The notes beneath the pieces were generated by a model, which saw only the letters and a program-made list of their open reading frames with translations, was not told the origin of the DNA and did no database searches. The translations under genes were made by a program, and so were the position numbers. 64,000 nt of DNA from Synechococcus sp. NOUM97013 (GTDB lineage: Bacteria > Cyanobacteriota > Cyanobacteriia > PCC-6307 > Cyanobiaceae): the NCBI RefSeq assembly GCF_014279815.1, contig NZ_CP047941.1, positions 1,488,001 through 1,552,000 of the forward strand, written 5' to 3'. Within the stretch, counting starts at the first letter, position 1; every line of letters starts with the position of its first letter. Below are positions 61,155 to 64,000 of the stretch, piece by piece.

Positions 61155-61483
61155 TAGGCAGCAATAGCCTCCATCTCGGGCTGCAGCAGCACGTCACGCG
61201 CTTGGTTCAAGCGCGTCATCATCTCCGGGTTACCCCCTTTATCGGGGTGGTGCTGAACGGCCAGACGCTTGTGCGCCCTTTTCACCGTCTGCGCTTCCAA
61301 CCGGCCGGAGAGAGGCAACGACAAGGTCTGCCGTGCACAGATCGCATCAAATCCAGGGTCACGCCCAAGGGGACAGCGCTCGCGCCCATGATTCGACTGA
61401 CCAGGCCTGCGCTTGCCGGTGCTGCGCCTGCGTCCGCCGTTCGAAGTCGACGCCGTCCTCGTTGCAAAACCATCACCAGACAT
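61154..61483 (-). CDS. Small DnaJ-domain protein
   Basis: The C-terminal half is a J domain (RLEAQTVKRAHKRLAVQHHPDKGGNPEMMTRLNQARDVL) with the HPD motif. The first 50 residues are basic and probably disordered. 109 aa. It overlaps the dehydrogenase start by 1 nt, so expression is coupled, though no functional link is known. Confidence 0.8.
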   Translation of the reverse strand: MSGDGFATRTASTSNGGRRRSTGKRRPGQSNHGRERCPLGRDPGFDAICARQTLSLPLSGRLEAQTVKRAHKRLAVQHHPDKGGNPEMMTRLNQARDVLLQPEMEAIAA

Positions 61484-61655
61484 GCGTTGCTACTCCCTCA
61501 AAGGCTCTCCACCTTGCTTGATCGCGCAACGGCGATCCGATGTCCGCCGCCCGCTGAGTCATGGGCACGAAAGCAACCCGTTGAGGGGCCTGGTCCGGCA
61601 AAGGAATCGAAGCAACTGGGAGAGTGACACGCCGCGGGCTAGCCCGTGATCCTGT

Positions 61656-62891
61656 TCACAGAAAAGGGCGCGGGTCTTGATCAAAACGATGCTCGAACGG
61701 GAGCGGCGTTGGTTGTTGATCCCCATCCAGGACTGCGGTGGCCTCCAGTGCCTGCCTGAGCAGACGGGCACTGTGCAAAGGCATGTCTCGGGGCACTGAG
61801 ATGCGGTCACGCAGGTAGCGCAAAGCGGCAGCCGATCCAGGCTCAGGAGAGACCGACCGCTCCTGCATCAGCGTGGTGAGCGCCGCACGTAAGGGCTGAT
61901 CAAACGCATCGCCGAGAGGATTGCGCGCCAACAGCGTGCTCCGATGACGCAGCACCCGCTCCAGCGCCCGCTCTCGCGACATCCCGTCAGCCAGCGCCGG
62001 TGTCCAGCGACTCTCCAGCGCTCCAAGACCCTGGCCAGCATCCACTGCTGCGGCCATCGAACGCTGGCCTTCACTGCCATCTGCCCAGCATCCACCCATC
62101 TGCGGCGGCAGATCATGGGCATGCGTATGCACATCACTCTGGGTGCCGCGATAGGTCTCCAGTTGCTCAAGCGCCGAGAGCCAGCGGTCGATTCCCGGGT
62201 GCGCGTTGCGCAGCGCAAAGCCTTTGAAATAAGCCAAGGACGCGTTCATTCGCTCCACATAAGGGATGAACACCAGGTCAGCCGTGCCCGGTATTGCGCC
62301 CCCAGGGGACTCAGGATCCAGCCAGGAACCTCCCCCGGCCGCGAGCGCGTCCTCCATCTGTCGTGCCACGACCTGAAACTGATCGCGGGCCTGACGCTCC
62401 TGGCGTTCGTTCAGGCCTGGGGTGCACAACCAGATGCACCAGGCACGGAACAGCAAGCGTTCAAGATCACGCAAAGCGCGCACGCGCCGGTCACCCATTG
62501 GAACGCCGACAGGCCCGAATGTCCTCTCGAGCGCTTCAAGAATGCGGTCGCTTTCCGTGAGAAGCCGCCCATCCAGTTCAAGTGCCGGGAGCATTCCCGA
62601 TGGAACCAAGGCAGTGAACCACGGCTCCTTAGGCCCGTAACAACGCATGGTGACCTTGCGGATCCGATACGGGATCCTGCGAAATTCCAGCCAAAGCCAA
62701 ACCTTCTGGCAGTAGGGGCACCAGGCGTGGTGATCGCGAAACAGCGTGACGCGCACCGAAGATTCAGGCTGACCAAACAGACGAAGCGTCGCCTGCGCGT
62801 TGGCCGGTCCTTCAACACGCTCCGCAGCGGGCGGTGCCATGGCTTCCAATTCAGACCAGCTCAGAGCCGTGGTGGGATTGGCTTCAACCAT
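61656..62891 (-). CDS. Glutathione S-transferase family protein
   Basis: A thioredoxin-like N-terminal domain with HAWCPYCQKVWLWLEFRRIPYRIRKV (CPYC), PSGMLPALELDGRLLTESDRILEAL, and a helical C-terminal domain (about 170-270). An extra ~140-residue C-terminal extension (411 aa in total) contains ERVLRHRSTLLARNPLGDAFDQPLRAALTTL. Large two-domain GSTs of this kind occur in cyanobacteria and plastids. Confidence 0.88.
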   Translation of the reverse strand: MVEANPTTALSWSELEAMAPPAAERVEGPANAQATLRLFGQPESSVRVTLFRDHHAWCPYCQKVWLWLEFRRIPYRIRKVTMRCYGPKEPWFTALVPSGMLPALELDGRLLTESDRILEALERTFGPVGVPMGDRRVRALRDLERLLFRAWCIWLCTPGLNERQERQARDQFQVVARQMEDALAAGGGSWLDPESPGGAIPGTADLVFIPYVERMNASLAYFKGFALRNAHPGIDRWLSALEQLETYRGTQSDVHTHAHDLPPQMGGCWADGSEGQRSMAAAVDAGQGLGALESRWTPALADGMSRERALERVLRHRSTLLARNPLGDAFDQPLRAALTTLMQERSVSPEPGSAAALRYLRDRISVPRDMPLHSARLLRQALEATAVLDGDQQPTPLPFEHRFDQDPRPFL

Positions 62892-62939
62892 GACAATCTC
62901 GGATCACCACTGCATGATCACCGCCGGAGTGAATCACCT

Positions 62940-63410
62940 GTGACCATCGAACACCGCCAGCTGCAAGACCTTGAAGATCAGGTCCGTCACCGGGGCACTG
63001 ACCTCCGATGCGAGGACATCCTGGGCTGCTGGCAACTGACGACGATCTGGCCCAAAGGATGCGATCAAAGCAATGCCTTCAATGGTTGGCTTCTGCGCAG
63101 CCTTGGAGCCTGTCTGGACATTGCGGCAGGCCGCAACGCCGATCTTCAGCTGCGCAATGCGGTGAACCTGGGATCACTCTGCCTGCAGTTCCAGGGGCCT
63201 GGTCATCTGCGCGGCAAACGGCCGCTGCTGGTGTTTCAGTTCGAAAAGGTGGAACTGAAGGTTGGCCAACTCACACTGTTGAAACGAACGCTTCCCAGCC
63301 CCGCGAAAGGCCGCGAGCCCTTTTTTGCCTTGATCAGCCGCAGCAACGACGGATGGATGGCAGCCCGAGGCCGCGGTGGGGGGTTGGCGCTCTGGACCCT
63401 CAGGGGTTGA
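62940..63410 (+). CDS. Conserved cyanobacterial protein, possibly PAP/fibrillin-like
   Basis: GTG start (MTIEHRQLQDLEDQ). It has ILGCWQLTTIWPKG, LQLRNAVNLGSLCLQFQGPGHLRGKRPLLVFQF and WMAARGRGGGLALWTL. The beta-barrel-like pattern and the WMAARG..GGLALW end recall plastid-lipid-associated proteins, but this is by eye. 156 aa; overlaps the PPOX gene end by 11 nt. Confidence 0.65.
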   Translation: MTIEHRQLQDLEDQVRHRGTDLRCEDILGCWQLTTIWPKGCDQSNAFNGWLLRSLGACLDIAAGRNADLQLRNAVNLGSLCLQFQGPGHLRGKRPLLVFQFEKVELKVGQLTLLKRTLPSPAKGREPFFALISRSNDGWMAARGRGGGLALWTLRG

Positions 63411-63987
63411 GCCGCCGTTCTCGCCAGTGGTCCTGACGCTGCCAACAGCGTCGGCAATGGGGGTGAGGCTTCAGATCCAGCTGCTCCACCTGAGATAGAT
63501 GAATGCGCAGCAGCACCAGATGCGGCGAGACAGGTTCGCCATCGACCACCTCGCGAGGCCAAGGCCCTGCCTCGGAGAACAGCTGCCCAGGATCCGGCCA
63601 GGCCCAGACACTGCGGCCGGAGGGCGAGAGCCTGCGCCAGTGATCCGCCAATGCTGCCGGGTCCTGTTCAGGGGTGATCAATCGAGCCGCGCCACGCAAG
63701 CGGAATTGCTCTCTTGCCTTGCGGAACAACCAACACAGCTCCACCTGAGGCTGATGCATCAGTTCAGCGGGTTTCTCGCTGCGAGCATCCGTGAGCAGCT
63801 CCAGCTCACCGGATGGGCTCCACCCACGAAACACCAACGTGCGGACGCGCGGCGTGCCGTCGTGAGCAACGCTGGCCAGTTGAAGCCAACCCGACCCCGG
63901 AGCCCGTCCCTCACGCTGGCGCGCTCCACGCAGCAACGCTCTCCAGGGAGGAAGTAGGTCTGCAGGCCCCTGATCAGTGGACATCAT
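63400..63987 (-). CDS. PPOX-class FMN-binding protein (Npun_F5749 type)
   Basis: A pyridoxamine-phosphate-oxidase-like fold: WRALLRGARQREGRAPGSGWLQLASVAHDGTPRVRTLVFRG, LLTDARSEKPAELMHQPQVELCWLF and EQFRLRGAARLI. 195 aa, the size typical of the cyanobacterial subgroup. FMN binding is expected; the reaction is unknown. The start is 13 nt from the window edge. Confidence 0.9.
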   Translation of the reverse strand: MMSTDQGPADLLPPWRALLRGARQREGRAPGSGWLQLASVAHDGTPRVRTLVFRGWSPSGELELLTDARSEKPAELMHQPQVELCWLFRKAREQFRLRGAARLITPEQDPAALADHWRRLSPSGRSVWAWPDPGQLFSEAGPWPREVVDGEPVSPHLVLLRIHLSQVEQLDLKPHPHCRRCWQRQDHWRERRLNP

Positions 63988-64000
63988 TCAGCCAAGGATC

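Noticed and set aside
61944-62939. Plus-strand frame continuing upstream of the 62940 gene
   Set aside because: It is antisense to the GST gene and lacks protein character; only the part from GTG 62940 is supported.
1-64000. tRNA, rRNA, transposase or prophage genes
   Set aside because: I looked for T-loop motifs, transposase motifs and phage structural genes and saw none; the holin-family protein alone is not phage evidence.

Overview
The window reads as chromosome from a marine picocyanobacterium, most likely a phycoerythrin-containing Synechococcus. The support is a phycobilisome/phycoerythrin-type linker, two high-light-inducible proteins, cyAbrB, DUF1651, DUF2973, DUF4278 and Ycf66-type proteins, Nif11/prochlorosin-type peptide precursors and a plant-type ferredoxin. 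Most genes are GC-rich and densely packed, and many are short proteins with their own Shine-Dalgarno sequences. I see no rRNA, tRNA, CRISPR array, transposase or phage structural gene.

Layout. 0-4.7 kb: the end of a type I restriction subunit (HsdR), a YgjP-like metallopeptidase, a GIY-YIG/DUF4357 protein, RmuC and a DUF4268 nuclease-like protein, which look like a defence/DNA-processing patch. 4.8-8.4 kb: a Coq4-like protein, DUF2973, a candidate structured RNA with a strong terminator, two Nif11-leader peptide precursors plus a remnant of a third, and a DoxX protein. 8.4-11.3 kb: a compact minus-strand operon (DUF1348, DUF3050, FAD oxidoreductase, DoxX). 11.3-17.4 kb: a complete Nit1-type nitrogen-starvation cluster (MSMEG_0570, AIR-synthase-like, acetyltransferase, radical SAM, nitrilase, MSMEG_0572, divergent flavoprotein) with a near-consensus NtcA box between the divergent arms.

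17.4-36.7 kb: mixed metabolism and small proteins, including a Ycf66-domain membrane protein, ferredoxin, a 2H phosphoesterase, an SDR, an amidoligase, an iron alcohol dehydrogenase with a 15-bp tandem repeat at its N-terminus, an amidohydrolase, the linker, a lipoprotein, cyAbrB, Hli and a DnaJ-domain protein. 37.0-44.6 kb: an AT-rich four-gene island encoding a complete NHLP-type peptide exporter (HlyD adaptor, C39-peptidase ABC transporter, second ABC transporter, TolC), probably horizontally acquired. It has no precursor or modifying enzyme beside it, so the unlinked Nif11 precursors at 6.4-6.9 kb are plausible cargo.

44.6-64 kb: an SDR, PhzF, an alpha/beta hydrolase broken by an in-frame stop, an ABM-like membrane protein, a deaminase, YjbQ, DUF1460, a GH57-like protein, a DCC-family protein, a degenerate Nif11 protein, a prohibitin, WbuC, an SOS-response peptidase, DoxX, NTF2-like, Hli, a beta-hydroxyacid dehydrogenase, a DnaJ-domain protein, a GST and a PPOX flavoprotein.

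The most unusual signal is a dispersed element, at about 18.5, 29.9 and 52.2 kb. Each copy has a strong GGAGG followed by a 10-14 codon ORF beginning MT(A/D)(D/A)TPP. Two of the copies carry a ~350-nt apparently non-coding tail with shared sequence blocks ending in a terminator-like hairpin.
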